DNA from: Gammaproteobacteria bacterium
GTDB taxonomy: Bacteria > Pseudomonadota > Gammaproteobacteria > Granulosicoccales > Granulosicoccaceae
Assembly: GCA_019634245.1 (NCBI GenBank)
Contig: JAHQVR010000097.1
Coordinates: 1 to 21,635, forward strand
Reading direction: 5' to 3'
Length of the DNA stretch: 21,635 nt
Numbering within the stretch: the stretch's first letter is position 1; every line of letters starts with the position of its first letter. The position numbers were made by a program, and so were the translations under genes. This document shows, in pieces, positions 7,521 through 15,407 of the stretch. Under the pieces are notes generated by a model. It saw only the letters and a list, made by a program, of their open reading frames with translations. It did no database searches and was not told the origin of the DNA.

Positions 7521-8131
7521 ACGAAGAAGATAAACGCCTAAAAGCACACTATCAAAATGTGCAATTGAATCCAGATCGTCTGGATCGGTTGGTTGGAATT
7601 ACGGCTGAGCATGCGAAAAAGGATTCTAACTGGACAACCCATCGTAATGCTTTCATGGCCTTCGTTATCAGCAGCACTAGCTCTATTGGCATCCGGACTG
7701 TCGCCGCGACTGCTTTAATGGCTGTTGTGGCTGTTTGGCTCTATAGCGCTGCTGCTAACACCGAGCGCGCGCAGCAAACGCTAAAAGAAGTAGCGATGAA
7801 TCACACCACGCGTCTGGATTTGGAATATCACGGAGACTCGCTGGTGGAACTGGACAATTCCATGCATCAACTGCCTTTTTCGCTGACTTTGCCTAATGCT
7901 GTCCGTGGACAATATGAATTGGTAGGGTCTCGATACTGTTCATTAGCAGGACAATTGGCCGCACACATTAAATTTCGCGATATCGCAACAGGAAAGCCTG
8001 TCAGTTTGTTTGTCTCTGGTAATTCGAAATCACTGCAGAAAATTCCAAGTCAGCAAACCACACTTAATGGTATCGACGTCGACTTGTGGCAAGAGGGAGG
8101 TCTATTTTTCGCCATGGCGTCACAGAGCTGA
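7517..8131 (+). CDS. probable membrane-anchored anti-sigma factor
   Basis: 204 residues. Seen: a charged cytoplasmic N-terminus (1-60), a single transmembrane helix at about 61-80 (TVAATALMAVVAVWLYSAAA), and a periplasmic C-terminal domain with YELVGSRYCSLAGQLAAHIK and PVSLFV, a pattern I recall from membrane anti-sigma factors encoded next to ECF sigma genes. It has one cysteine (C141) and no zinc-binding HxxxCxxC motif, so it is not a ZAS-type anti-sigma. ATGA overlap with the sigma gene supports equimolar production and the partner role. Predicted to hold the sigma factor at the membrane until an envelope signal is received. No catalytic motif seen. The 3' end lies only 10 bases from the end of the convergent davB. 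Confidence 0.72.
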   Translation: MNEEDKRLKAHYQNVQLNPDRLDRLVGITAEHAKKDSNWTTHRNAFMAFVISSTSSIGIRTVAATALMAVVAVWLYSAAANTERAQQTLKEVAMNHTTRLDLEYHGDSLVELDNSMHQLPFSLTLPNAVRGQYELVGSRYCSLAGQLAAHIKFRDIATGKPVSLFVSGNSKSLQKIPSQQTTLNGIDVDLWQEGGLFFAMASQS

Positions 8132-8141
8132 TCCAAAAACC

Positions 8142-9800
8142 CTAATGCGCATCCCCATCCTCTAAATCTAGAGGTTTACAGGCGTCGAAAAGATCGCCTG
8201 GCCCAGGGTTAGATGCCGCTGATCGGCCACCAAAATGCCTAACAATGCCCCACACAGCGTTTAAGGCTGTTTGAACAGCCCCTTCTGCCCAGCCCGGTGT
8301 CCAGGAAACATCATCTCCTGCGATAAAAATACCTTGCTGCTCAACGGGCATATGCTGTTGCATAAAATGGGTGTACATACGACGGTTGTAGCGATAATGC
8401 CCTGGCAATGCACCTTTAAACGCTCCCAGAAAATTCGGATCCGACTCCCAGGAAATGGTGATCGGCTTTCCGATAATGTGCGAGCGGATATTAACCGTTG
8501 GGTATATTTGTGAAAGTGCATCTAGAGCCAAATCTGCCCGGCGTGTGGCATTCAGTGGCAGCATCTTCAATGCATCCGCATTCCAACTGTACGTCAAACA
8601 TATCACGGCCGGTTTGTCCGGCCCGTTGTCGAAAAGGTAGGTTCCACGGGTTAGTCTGTCGGTTAATGTCATACTCATAACATCACGATTGCTTTGATCT
8701 TGCTTATCTTTCCAAAAGGGTCGATCGACCATAACGAAAGTTTTCGATGACTGCATATAACTGGTTCTGTCTAGCGCCATCCAATGCGCCTGAGAAAACA
8801 GCTGTTCGTCTGTTTTTATACTGGTGGTTAACAACCAGCTCTGACAGGTCACAAGCACTGCATCAAAGTGATCAACATTGCCGTACTGATCGGAGACTTG
8901 CAAGCTCATATCAGGCGCACGCTTAATGTGTGTGACCGCCCCGCGTGGAGCACCGTTATTAAGATCTGACAAGCTTATGGTTGAGCTAGCGAGATTAGGC
9001 TTTACCTGATGTTCCCATAAGCGCCTTGGCAGTTGCTCTGCACCACCGACAATCAAAGATTGGCTTGAATCACAATCGGTTAATACCACACGCAATATTT
9101 CTAACATGGTGTTTTTAAAATCAGAATCCCAACCACCTGTGCCGAATCCCACCTGCCCAAATATCTCTTTATGCCGAAAGCTGAGCCGGCGAAAGGCATC
9201 AGAGTTCGCTAGAAAATCATAAAAAGTACGCTCATCCCAATCGCGCACTAACGGATCCCATAGCGCTTTTATTCGCTTAACATCCCTATCCTTAATGGCC
9301 TGCTGTAGCGGTTCAAACTGGGCATCGACATTGAGACTCTGCTGCCAGGCGAGCGCAACCTGTTTGTAGATCTCCGGTAGGTCATCGAGCGTGTTTGCAT
9401 ACACAGGTTCACCAGCAATGTCTACTACGGTGCTACCAGCAGCCGGTGTGAGCGGATTTGGAAAAGGCTGCGTTTTCAAGCCGGTTAAATTGACGTAGTG
9501 ATTAAATGTCGTCGCTGAAGCCGGAAACCGCATACCCCCCAACTCCGCCACAATTCCAGGCGCATTTTCAAACTCTTGCGAACGCAATCGACCGCCCATG
9601 CGGCCGGCTTCGTAGAGAACGGGCCTCAATCCGATACGCATTAATTCAAAGGCTGCAACCAAACCCGACAAGCCCGCTCCAACGATGGCGACTCGCTGGC
9701 CACGGGAGGCCACCGGCAGCTCACCGAGCCCATCACGGTGCGCGAGCCAATCATCATAGGCAAACGGAAAATCCGGACCAAATACGCTGATTGCGCTCAT
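8142..9800 (-). CDS. davB: L-lysine 2-monooxygenase (flavin amine oxidase family)
   Basis: 552 residues from the ATG at 9800; a TTG two codons earlier (9806) is possible. It should oxidatively decarboxylate L-lysine with O2 to 5-aminopentanamide. Seen: FGPDFPFAYDDWL at the N-terminus, FAD-binding GAGLSG (41-46) with the following acidic residue in YEA, GGRLRS (69-74), substrate-side AELGGMRFP (85-93), GQVGFGTGGWDSDF in the middle, and the C-terminal FAD motif FIAGDDVSWTPGWAEGAVQT. These stretches match what I remember of Pseudomonas DavB and the related tryptophan 2-monooxygenase IaaM. Lysine rather than tryptophan is preferred because the upstream gene, ending 8 bases before, encodes the matching amidase DavA. 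Cytoplasmic. Confidence 0.88.
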   Translation of the reverse strand: MSAISVFGPDFPFAYDDWLAHRDGLGELPVASRGQRVAIVGAGLSGLVAAFELMRIGLRPVLYEAGRMGGRLRSQEFENAPGIVAELGGMRFPASATTFNHYVNLTGLKTQPFPNPLTPAAGSTVVDIAGEPVYANTLDDLPEIYKQVALAWQQSLNVDAQFEPLQQAIKDRDVKRIKALWDPLVRDWDERTFYDFLANSDAFRRLSFRHKEIFGQVGFGTGGWDSDFKNTMLEILRVVLTDCDSSQSLIVGGAEQLPRRLWEHQVKPNLASSTISLSDLNNGAPRGAVTHIKRAPDMSLQVSDQYGNVDHFDAVLVTCQSWLLTTSIKTDEQLFSQAHWMALDRTSYMQSSKTFVMVDRPFWKDKQDQSNRDVMSMTLTDRLTRGTYLFDNGPDKPAVICLTYSWNADALKMLPLNATRRADLALDALSQIYPTVNIRSHIIGKPITISWESDPNFLGAFKGALPGHYRYNRRMYTHFMQQHMPVEQQGIFIAGDDVSWTPGWAEGAVQTALNAVWGIVRHFGGRSAASNPGPGDLFDACKPLDLEDGDAH

Positions 9801-9808
9801 ACTCAAAC

Positions 9809-10630
9809 TCAGCGTGCGTAAAGTTCAGGTCGACGATCCCTGTGATAGGGAAGAGCCCTTCGCGCTTCATTGATGTGCGTCTTGTCCAGCGTTGTTATTA
9901 AAAGTTCTGGTGACTGATCGGCGCGAACTCTATCGATACCGTCAGGCCCAACGATGCAACTTCTACCTTCGTAGTGTTGAGTAACTTCGCGGCCACAATA
10001 ATTTGTGTAGGCTAGATATAGCTGATTTTCATATGCCCGCACCGGCACTACCTTCTCAGCCACATCACGCCACGGTGTCATCAGCCCCGTGGGAACTAAG
10101 ATAAGATCTGCTCCGCGCATGGCTAACCATCTGGCCGCTTCAGGAAACTCAATGTCATAGCATATGAGTAGGCCAATCGACCAATCACCGATACGAACAG
10201 GTTCCACTAAGTTTTCACCGGGGCAAAATAGGTTCCGATCAAGGTCTCCCCAAAGGTGAGTTTTTCGATACACGGCTTTTGATACTCCCGCCGCATCAAG
10301 AAGCTGAACGGAATTGAACACGGCATCACCGACCTGCTCGCCAAAACCGTAAGCGATGCCTATGCCATGAGTTTGACATAGCTGTCCCAGACGGGATGCC
10401 AATGGACCATCGGCAGGTTCAGCTAGCTGCTGTAACACCGGCAGATTTAACTCATAACCCATCGTATACATCTCTGGCACCACCAAGAGATCTGCGCCAG
10501 CCTTAGCGGCTCTCGTTAATAGCTTTTCTATTTCGGACACACACCCAGATACATTGGCCGGGTTAGGCTCCAATTGAGCGATGGCAAGAGTCAACGACTC
10601 TGCAGGTTTATTGTTTGAAGACAAGATCAA
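9809..10630 (-). CDS. davA: 5-aminopentanamidase (delta-aminovaleramidase), nitrilase family
   Basis: About 273 residues. Hydrolyses 5-aminopentanamide, the DavB product, to 5-aminovalerate and ammonia. The nitrilase-superfamily catalytic triad is intact: E53 (VVPEMYTMGY), K123 (YRKTHLWGDLDR) and C157 (LLICYDIEFPE). The stretches GYELNL, KTHLWGDLDRNLF and LICYDIEFPEAAR resemble Pseudomonas DavA. There is no ATG or GTG start: the frame is closed upstream by a stop at 10640, leaving TTG at 10630, 10624 or 10594 as candidates, none with a good ribosome site. I give the longest. It precedes davB by 8 bases, so davA-davB form an operon. Downstream genes for 5-aminovalerate use (davT, davD) are not in the window. 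Confidence 0.86.
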   Translation of the reverse strand: MILSSNNKPAESLTLAIAQLEPNPANVSGCVSEIEKLLTRAAKAGADLLVVPEMYTMGYELNLPVLQQLAEPADGPLASRLGQLCQTHGIGIAYGFGEQVGDAVFNSVQLLDAAGVSKAVYRKTHLWGDLDRNLFCPGENLVEPVRIGDWSIGLLICYDIEFPEAARWLAMRGADLILVPTGLMTPWRDVAEKVVPVRAYENQLYLAYTNYCGREVTQHYEGRSCIVGPDGIDRVRADQSPELLITTLDKTHINEARRALPYHRDRRPELYAR

Positions 10631-10727
10631 AGTACCAGATTATCAAGCTGCAGGAAGTTCTCTGTGATTGATAGGCTACAACGCCTAGCATAGCACTCCA
10701 GACAACCAACTTAACATCGTCTGTTCC

Positions 10728-11774
10728 TTAGGTAAAAACAACTCCATCAAAGAGTTTTCGCGCTGTACGCAAGATGGCAACGGTGGCCACCTCACCGTCG
10801 GCCGACATAGACGCAACGACTGCCGTTTTGCCTATGGGGTGTTCTACCTCTAGCGTTTTCTCTGATCCTTCGGGAATGTGCGCTATTTCAGCCGCCGGAG
10901 CACCGGGGATTAAACAGGCCGTTGCAACGCTCACAGCCCCAAGAACACCAATACTGGCATGGCAACGATGAGGTATAAAGGTTCTAGTGGAAATCGCACC
11001 CCCATCTTGGCTCGAACTGACCATCGTCATCTTGGGCACAGTTTTGCTGCCGACATCGCCAAGGTTCATCATCGGTCCGCATTGCAAACGAATAGACTCC
11101 AGACGGTGCTTTAAGTGTTCATTTTGATCTAGCTCAGAGCGAGTTTCCGTACCTTCTATACCAAGCTCACTGGCCAGCAGAACAACCACTGGCATCCCGT
11201 TATCAATCATCGTCACACGACAACCATCAATAAGATCTGCGGAGTTTCCCGTCGGTAGTAAGGCACCACAACTGGATCCAGCAGTGTCTTTAAATTGAAT
11301 CGGTACCGCAGCTGCACTCCCGGGAACACCGTCAATGCGTGAGTCCCCGCTATAGACCACAGATTTGTTCGGCGTACTCACTGTTGCTTCCGCAATTTGC
11401 CCAGTATTTTCCATAAAGATGGTAACTTCAGTCGTCGGTTCACTGGCGCTTAGCAATCCGCGCTCAATGGCAAATGGCGCTACCCCAGCAAGGATATTTC
11501 CACAGTTCTGCGCATCCGATACAACCGGTTGATCCACAGCTACTTGCAGAAACAGATAGTCAACATCGACGCCCGGCTTTGTTGAGCGTTGGACAATGGC
11601 AACTTTGGATGTCAGCGGATCAGCACCTCCCATTCCATCAATTTGCCGCTCATCAGGAGAACCCATAACACGTAATAAAAAATTATCTCTATCAGCCGGA
11701 AGTTCGTCAGCGAGAAAATAGCCCCCTTTCGAGGTTCCTCCTCGCATCCACATGCATCGAATGGCCTTAGACAT
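10728..11774 (-). CDS. galD: 4-oxalomesaconate tautomerase (PrpF family)
   Basis: 348 residues with two diaminopimelate-epimerase-like halves of the PrpF family. Seen: MRGGTSKG at about 10-17, [15 protein letters not shown] (48-61, K57), [11 protein letters not shown] (89-98, C91), the 34-residue Lys-Cys spacing I recall for the PrpF catalytic pair, [10 protein letters not shown], and [26 protein letters not shown] near the C-terminal third, all close to Pseudomonas GalD. It should convert the keto form of 4-oxalomesaconate to the enol form in gallate / protocatechuate 4,5-cleavage. Its ATG start lies inside the end of galC (8-base overlap), so the two are co-translated. Alternative: another PrpF isomerase (for example aconitate), made less likely by galC. 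Confidence 0.86.
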   Translation of the reverse strand: MSKAIRCMWMRGGTSKGGYFLADELPADRDNFLLRVMGSPDERQIDGMGGADPLTSKVAIVQRSTKPGVDVDYLFLQVAVDQPVVSDAQNCGNILAGVAPFAIERGLLSASEPTTEVTIFMENTGQIAEATVSTPNKSVVYSGDSRIDGVPGSAAAVPIQFKDTAGSSCGALLPTGNSADLIDGCRVTMIDNGMPVVVLLASELGIEGTETRSELDQNEHLKHRLESIRLQCGPMMNLGDVGSKTVPKMTMVSSSQDGGAISTRTFIPHRCHASIGVLGAVSVATACLIPGAPAAEIAHIPEGSEKTLEVEHPIGKTAVVASMSADGEVATVAILRTARKLFDGVVFT

Positions 11775-12441
11775 AGGTCAAACCGCGTTCTTTGAGTTTG
11801 TCGCGCATCTGATACATATCCAAACCCAGTTCACCAGATTCCAATCTTTGCCGTTTGTCCTCTTCGTTGGCTATTCGCTCCATAGACTTTTCAAGAACGA
11901 TTTCAGCATTCTGGCGTTCTACCACACAGACGCCATCATCATCGGCAACGATTACATCACCAGGATGAATGAGTGCCCCAGCACACACCACGGGCACATT
12001 CACAGAACCCAAGGTCTCTTTTACTGTGCCTTGCGCGCATATCGCCTTAGACCAAACCGGGAAATTCATCTGTGTAAGATCTTTCACATCGCGAACACCT
12101 GCATCGATAATCAAACCGACGCAACCACGGGCCTGTGCTGAAGTTGCTAGCAAATCACCAAAGTATCCCGCATCCGAAGGTGATGTTGTCGCTAGCACAA
12201 GAGCATCACCTGGCTGCAGCTGCTCGATGGCCACATGCAGCATCCAGTTATCCGCTGGCGGTGCAAGAATGGTCACGGCTGGTGCCGCAATAGATGCCCC
12301 AGAGTATATGGGCCGCATATAGGAATGCAGTAACCCCAGCCTACCCTGCGACTCATGCACAGTCGCGACTCCACAGTCGCCCAGCCCTTTAATAACATCC
12401 TTAGATGCTCTATCGATCTTTTCTCGTACCACTGGCTTCAT
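11767..12441 (-). CDS. galC: 4-carboxy-4-hydroxy-2-oxoadipate aldolase (RraA-like fold)
   Basis: 224 residues; a divalent-metal class II pyruvate aldolase of the GalC/LigK/ProA group that cleaves 4-carboxy-4-hydroxy-2-oxoadipate to pyruvate and oxaloacetate. Seen: [16 protein letters not shown] (19-34), [11 protein letters not shown] (61-71), [11 protein letters not shown] (92-102), the IIDAGVRDV active-site strand (111-119; R117, D118), [15 protein letters not shown] (127-141), and [11 protein letters not shown]. Conservation with the aldolases extends to the tail [12 protein letters not shown], which simple RraA proteins lack. ATG start with a strong GAGGAG ribosome site about 10 bases ahead. 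First gene of galC-galD; its 5' region is shared with the divergent DMGO-like gene. The hydratase and dioxygenase of the pathway are not in this window. Confidence 0.88.
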   Translation of the reverse strand: MKPVVREKIDRASKDVIKGLGDCGVATVHESQGRLGLLHSYMRPIYSGASIAAPAVTILAPPADNWMLHVAIEQLQPGDALVLATTSPSDAGYFGDLLATSAQARGCVGLIIDAGVRDVKDLTQMNFPVWSKAICAQGTVKETLGSVNVPVVCAGALIHPGDVIVADDDGVCVVERQNAEIVLEKSMERIANEEDKRQRLESGELGLDMYQMRDKLKERGLTYV

Positions 12442-12702
12442 GGCGGTGCGCTCCTCACTGAGTTTGCAAATGACTGGGCTCTATTCTACAGGAGCCTGGG
12501 TTACTCTCGCTGGTGGCAGAAACACCTCAGCGTACCTTAGGCAACCAACACCGAGTCACGACAGTGGCTAAACGGACAGCCCCAGAAGAAGAACCGCCAC
12601 TCAGCGGATGGCGCTCGCGGCTTCTAGCCAAAACCGTCTGGAATCAGACGCGATTCGGGTGAATTTGGTCGGGTTTAGCCAACTTTACTCACCTGCATTT
12701 CG

Positions 12703-12708
12703 TACAAT
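12703..12708 (+). promoter_or_regulatory. candidate -10 box of the DMGO-like gene
   Basis: TACAAT, one mismatch from consensus, placed so that transcription would begin about 12715, immediately ahead of the inverted repeat at 12719. The -35 region is poor, consistent with a promoter that needs an activator. Low certainty. Confidence 0.35.
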
Positions 12709-12718
12709 ATCGACAACT

Positions 12719-12756
12719 CAATACACCTATTGATAAAGAGTTGATAGCGTGTATTG
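12719..12756. promoter_or_regulatory. large inverted repeat, probable operator or leader hairpin
   Basis: CAATACAC (12719-12726) and GTGTATTG (12749-12756) are perfect reverse complements; the symmetry continues inward as CTAT / ATAG with one extra base on the right arm, giving 12 paired positions per arm around TGATAAAGAGTTG. It lies 74 bases ahead of the ATG of the DMGO-like gene. Its size suits a dimeric regulator site; a structured leader is the alternative. Confidence 0.5.
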
Positions 12757-12829
12757 GGACGTATCGGCGATTCACAGTCCATCCAGCTAGTTGCCGATCT
12801 GTCAATCTTATGAACGGTTGAGTCACTTC

Positions 12830-15397
12830 ATGGCAAAGTTCCCTCCAAGCGCAAAGGTAGTCATCATTGGCCAAGGCGGTATTGTCGGTGCGTCAGTTGC
12901 CCACCATCTGATTGAACGGGGTTGGGACAATATCGTCGGTATCGACAAATCAGCGATTCCCACCGATATTGGTTCGACTGCTCACGCATCGGACTTCTGC
13001 TACGCCACTGCGCATGATCAGATGACCTGTCACACCACGATGTACAGTATCGATTTTTATGAACAGCGAGGTGCCTACGCTAAAGTAGGTGGTCTTGAAG
13101 TGGCGCGCGTCGGCGATGACGACCGAATGGCCGAGTTGCAGCGCAAAGTCGCCTCTGGAAAAGCGTTTGGTACTCGAGCCCAACTGATAAGTGCAGCTGA
13201 GGCAAAGGCGAAACTGCCATTGCTGGAGGAAGATCAAATACAAGGAGCGCTCTGGGACCCCGATGCGGGATTGGTGATACCGCGTTCACAAGTGGTCGCG
13301 GGTAATCTTGTGGAAGCCGCAGAGCAAACTGGCAAACTAAATACGTTTGCCAATACGTCCGCCACCGGATTGGACATAAAAGAGGGTCGTATAGTCGGCG
13401 TAGAAACGACAAGAGGTTACATAGCAGCTGAGTACGTCGTCGTTTGCGCTGGGCTCTGGGGGCGCCTAATTGCACAGATGGCAGGTGAGGATCTGCCAGT
13501 GATGCCCGTGGATCATCCGCTTCTTTGGTTCGGTCCATATGATGAATTTAAAGATACCGGAAAGGAGATTGGCTGGCCATTACTTCGCGATCAAGGCAAC
13601 TCGGCCTATCTTCGCGATACCGGCGACCCCAAAACCTCAGAAGGCGGGATGATTGAGTGGGGATACTATGAAGAATCTGAACCACGCTTATGTCATCCCC
13701 GTGATCTATTGGAAAAAGAGGCATCCCGGTTATCACCCTCTCAACGTGATTTGGAAATGGATCAAATCATGGAACCGCTGGAGCGAGCCATGGAGCTAAC
13801 CCCAATTTTGGGTGAATTGGGGTTTGATGAAAAACGCTCGTTTAACGGACTCTTGCAGGTGACAGCCGATGGCGGTCCCTCTATTGGAGAATCGGCCAAT
13901 GTTAGAGGTTTGTGGTATGCCGTCTCGGTATGGGTCAAAGATGGGCCTGGAACGGGCAAAGTAATCGCAGACTGGATGACAGATGGTGTAACTGAACTCG
14001 ATCATTTTGGTATTGACGTATCGCGCTACTACCCATTTCAGCAAGAAGAGCAATACATTCACGATCGTTGCTATGAAACCGCTTTTAAAATTTACAACCC
14101 GGCAGTACACAACCGCGAACCCTATACGAAAGGTCGAGGAATTCGAAGAAGCCCGTTTTACGAACGCGAAAAAAAATTGGGAGCATACTTTATGGAAGCC
14201 GCCGGCTGGGAACGTGCCCACGGCTATGCCAGTAACGAACACTTACTAGAAAAATTTGCCCATCAAATACCAGTTCGAGAATCAGAATGGGACAATCGGC
14301 ATTTCTGGCGAGTGTCGAACGCTGAACATTTACAACTCTCTGAAGATGTTGGCATGGTCAACCTTTCACATTTTGCTATTTACGATGTACAAGGTAACGA
14401 TGCGGCCGCGCTACTGGAATATGCCTGTGTGGCAAAAGTTGCGGGAGATACACCCGTAGGCAAAGGTATATACACACACTTTCTTGACCATACAGCAGGC
14501 GTGCGCGCCGATCTAACAGTACTGAGACTAGCAGAGGATCATTTTCGCATTATCGACGGTGGCGATTCTGGCAATCGCGACTTTGTATGGCTTAAACGCA
14601 TGAGCGAGGATCACGATTTTACCGATGTACTGATAAGTGATCGAACCACCGACTATGCCTGCCTGGGTGTTTGGGGACCCAATGCACGAACTACTCTACA
14701 AAAGGTAGTTGATAACCCAGAGGCACTCTCATTAGAGAATTTCCCGTTCGCCGCAGTGAAAAACATTTCCCTAGCAGGCGTTAATGTGTCGGCCTTTCGT
14801 ATTTCGTATGTAGGCGAACAAGGATGGGAGCTTCATTTTCCCTATGAAGACGGGCTTACGCTATGGGATGCACTCGCGGAACATAACGTCACACCCATTG
14901 GGGTTGAAACTTATGCTAATAGCCGACGTTTGGAAAAAAGTCTTCGACTACAAAACGCCGATTTACTAACGGAATATAATCTACTTGAGTGCGATCTGGC
15001 GCGACCAAAAGTTAAGGATGCAGATTTTCAGGGTAAGTCAGCGTATCTCGAAGCGCGAACACTCAAGAACCAAGCAGCTTACCTATGCACAATGACTATG
15101 CCGGATAACACCGACTCTACAGGTGTGGCTCGTTACCCAGTAGGCACACTGCCCATTCTAGATCACAAAACTCACGAAGTTCTCATAGATTCCAAAGGTC
15201 GTCGATCGTACACAACCAGTATTGCTTTTGGCCCTTCTATCGGTAAAAATATCGCTTTGGGCTATCTGCCGTACCAATACTGCCAAGAGGGCCAGTTACT
15301 GAAAGTGGAATACTTTAACCAAACTTATGACATCGTGGTTGAGGCTGTAGGGTACAAACCCTTATATGATCCTGAGAATCTTAAGCCTCGGTCTTAA
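12830..15397 (+). CDS. dimethylglycine oxidase/dehydrogenase-like FAD + GcvT fusion protein
   Basis: 855 residues. Domain order: DAO FAD-binding oxidase (about 8-390) with the dinucleotide motif GQGGIVGA (14-21); a linker FAO_M domain (about 395-455, ending SPFYEREKKLGAYF); then GcvT T-protein and GcvT C-terminal domains (about 455-850). H52 in GSTAHAS aligns with the histidine that carries covalent FAD in dimethylglycine/sarcosine dehydrogenases (GSTWHA). D561 in AGVRADLTV matches the folate-side catalytic aspartate. The enzyme should oxidise an N-methyl amine and pass the methylene group to tetrahydrofolate; the exact substrate (dimethylglycine, sarcosine or another) is not readable. Length and order match Arthrobacter dimethylglycine oxidase. 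ATG at 12830 fits the family start; a TTG at 12791 would add 13 unrelated residues. Divergent from galC, convergent with the nitrilase gene. Confidence 0.85.
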   Translation: MAKFPPSAKVVIIGQGGIVGASVAHHLIERGWDNIVGIDKSAIPTDIGSTAHASDFCYATAHDQMTCHTTMYSIDFYEQRGAYAKVGGLEVARVGDDDRMAELQRKVASGKAFGTRAQLISAAEAKAKLPLLEEDQIQGALWDPDAGLVIPRSQVVAGNLVEAAEQTGKLNTFANTSATGLDIKEGRIVGVETTRGYIAAEYVVVCAGLWGRLIAQMAGEDLPVMPVDHPLLWFGPYDEFKDTGKEIGWPLLRDQGNSAYLRDTGDPKTSEGGMIEWGYYEESEPRLCHPRDLLEKEASRLSPSQRDLEMDQIMEPLERAMELTPILGELGFDEKRSFNGLLQVTADGGPSIGESANVRGLWYAVSVWVKDGPGTGKVIADWMTDGVTELDHFGIDVSRYYPFQQEEQYIHDRCYETAFKIYNPAVHNREPYTKGRGIRRSPFYEREKKLGAYFMEAAGWERAHGYASNEHLLEKFAHQIPVRESEWDNRHFWRVSNAEHLQLSEDVGMVNLSHFAIYDVQGNDAAALLEYACVAKVAGDTPVGKGIYTHFLDHTAGVRADLTVLRLAEDHFRIIDGGDSGNRDFVWLKRMSEDHDFTDVLISDRTTDYACLGVWGPNARTTLQKVVDNPEALSLENFPFAAVKNISLAGVNVSAFRISYVGEQGWELHFPYEDGLTLWDALAEHNVTPIGVETYANSRRLEKSLRLQNADLLTEYNLLECDLARPKVKDADFQGKSAYLEARTLKNQAAYLCTMTMPDNTDSTGVARYPVGTLPILDHKTHEVLIDSKGRRSYTTSIAFGPSIGKNIALGYLPYQYCQEGQLLKVEYFNQTYDIVVEAVGYKPLYDPENLKPRS

Positions 15398-15407
15398 GAA
15401 TATCCGA

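Larger units (their letters stand above)
12442..12829. other. 388-base divergent control region between galC and the DMGO-like gene
   Basis: No gene seen. It must carry promoters for galC (minus) and the DMGO-like gene (plus). Contents: a galC-side TAGAAT -10-like hexamer (minus strand, around 12483-12488) with weak -35; a perfect inverted repeat CGTCTG-GAAT-CAGACG (12635-12650); a plus-strand TACAAT -10 candidate (12703-12708); and a large inverted repeat (12719-12756). No regulator gene lies nearby and no riboswitch was recognised. Confidence 0.6.

Noticed and set aside
12791..12829. TTG start for the DMGO-like gene
   Set aside because: Adds 13 residues before a family-typical ATG start; no ribosome site supports it.
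13796..14242. 148-codon antisense frame inside the DMGO-like gene
   Set aside because: Fully inside a strongly conserved gene; no independent motif.
15380..15398. CTTAAG ... CTTAAG hairpin at the end of the DMGO-like gene
   Set aside because: AT-rich 6-bp stem inside coding sequence including the stop codon, without a T-run; not a credible terminator.
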